Origin: Lonicera japonica
Taxonomy: Eukaryota > Streptophyta > Magnoliopsida > Dipsacales > Caprifoliaceae
Reading direction: 5' to 3'
NCBI GenBank assembly: GCA_021464415.1
Contig: CM038470.1
Location: 7,328,394 to 7,392,393 of the forward strand
Length of the DNA: 64,000 nucleotides
Shown: piece after piece, positions 63,060-64,000 of the stretch
Layout: each line of letters starts with the position of its first letter
Numbering within the stretch: position 1 is the first letter of the stretch
Notes under the pieces: generated by a model
What the model was told of the DNA's origin: nothing
The model's input: only the letters and a program-made list of their open reading frames with translations
Database searches by the model: none
Made by a program: the position numbers and the translations under genes

Positions 63060-64000
63060 TTATGGTGCTTCCTCTAAGCATTTGGCGCATTTGCATCTAA
63101 AACCATAATCTGCAAGCAATGCCTTTCTCTCTTCAAAAGGAAGGTCCTCATCTATATACGATATGGTCACCTGTAATTTTGAGATCCTTATCATTTGATC
63201 ATCCAGCAAACAAGAGAAAACAGGATCTAAAAGTCAGACAACTTTTGCGAAGAGGAAATTACCTCTTCCCCTTTGCATATGGGTCTCAGAGCTATTATTG
63301 TTGCTTGGCCATCCTTGTCCTGCAAATCCTCAACAAACCAGAACATTGTTTGAATTCATAGTTCGTGTAATATATAAATTGGAATGTAGATTAAACTTCA
63401 TAGTATCAGCTATTCTTTGTAGAAATACACTTTTTGGGACATAATTGATGTACCAGACCTCACCATAGTAAACAACATTTGTTCTTAATCGTGGATTAAA
63501 TTGAAAACAAAAGAAAAATGCCTTTTGGTTAATGGTTCTCTAAATTATAATATGGATCTTCAAAACTAACGTTAAAAATTACCAGAACAATACAAGCTAC
63601 ATTAGAAACTTTTGACCGATGCATACCTCTTCTCGCTTAAATGCTTTGGCATTAGGATTGCAAGAATGGTTCATACAACTTTGCAATGGGAAAAATGCAG
63701 TACCTGACTCAAAATTTAATCGTATTAGTGATTGATTGTTACTTAATTATTCCTTTATTCTTCAACATCATATTAAGAGAGAAACTGGAAGATTATGGAT
63801 CCAGTTATTTGTGCAACAAATACCTTCACAACAGGCTGAGTAGTCATCACCAAGGGCATCAAGAACAGGGAGAGTTGCTCTCTCGGCTTCTATCTACAAT
63901 GAAACATAAAGGAAAACATATAAAGATCTCACTACCTTTTGAAAAAAAGTATGAAAAGTATCCATTGTTGTGGCTTCTAACCTTTTCAGATTCTGGCAAA
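63060..64000 (-). CDS. ATXR2: ATXR2-like SET-domain histone methyltransferase, 3' part
   Basis: Five minus-strand exons in transcript order: 63982 to beyond 64000, 63824-63893, 63627-63703, 63263-63319, 63060-63170 (stop at 63060-63062). Phases join without a break. The peptide includes LPVLDALGDDYSACCEG, then FPLQSCMNHSCNPNAKAFKR, DGQATIIALRPICKGEE, VTISYIDEDLPFEER and the post-SET-like LLADYGFRCKCAKCLEE. NHSCNPN and the YIDE region are the S-adenosylmethionine and catalytic signatures of SET domains, and the CKCAKC cluster is zinc-binding. This order matches plant ATXR2 (SDG36), reported to methylate histone H3 Lys36; the assignment is by recalled similarity. The N-terminal part is outside the window. 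All introns seen are GT-AG. Confidence 0.88.

Noticed and set aside
1..64000. CRISPR arrays, bacterial operons, organelle inserts, tRNA genes
   Set aside because: None seen; repeats present are microsatellites, transposons and the two gene blocks.

Overview
This window is plant nuclear DNA, most likely from a eudicot. The evidence is AT-rich sequence, short exons with GT-AG (and a few GC-AG) introns, plant-type gene families, and many LTR retrotransposons, LINE pieces, tRNA-like SINE pieces and small inverted-repeat elements. The species cannot be named from the sequence. Nothing prokaryotic is present: no operons, no CRISPR.

Layout. (1) Positions 1-11995 (block A) hold a head-to-head gene pair: a TraB-domain gene on the minus strand, whose last exon lies off the left edge, and a CCCH zinc-finger gene on the plus strand, cut off after exon 8. 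(2) A run of exactly 100 N (11996-12095) marks an assembly gap. (3) 12096-23697 is a gene-poor stretch. It holds a Ty1/copia 5' end cut by the gap, a decayed Ty3/gypsy protease remnant, a probable solo LTR, an old local duplication, several inverted-repeat elements, and a probable box C/D snoRNA gene behind a telo-box/site II/TATA promoter. (4) 23698-41238 repeats the head-to-head pair (block B; 24257-37667 matches 1-11995) and here both genes are complete: TraB with 9 exons (416 codons) and CCCH with 11 exons (439 codons). (5) 43803-49738 is a full-length, very young chromodomain Ty3/gypsy element with two 559-bp LTRs that read as identical, a perfect 5-bp target duplication and one in-frame stop. 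(6) 49744-62900 is mostly transposon-derived: SINEs, Tourist-like elements and an old Ty1/copia element at 55547-61160 with a 56-bp tandem repeat. (7) The right edge holds the last five exons of an ATXR2-like SET-domain methyltransferase gene on the minus strand.

Main interpretive point: blocks A and B are nearly identical but differ by transposon presence/absence, an intron deletion and microsatellite length, and block A ends at a 100-N gap. This fits either a recent tandem duplication or, at least as likely, two haplotypes placed one after the other in the scaffold. In the CCCH gene, block A has lost two splice donors and one base of an exon. In the TraB gene the only coding differences seen are synonymous.

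I found no convincing new multi-gene system. The best less-obvious items are the two-guide snoRNA, the SET-domain gene at the edge (its exons are too short to stand out as open frames), the templated intron deletion, the nested element in CCCH intron 1, and GC-AG introns in both duplicated genes.
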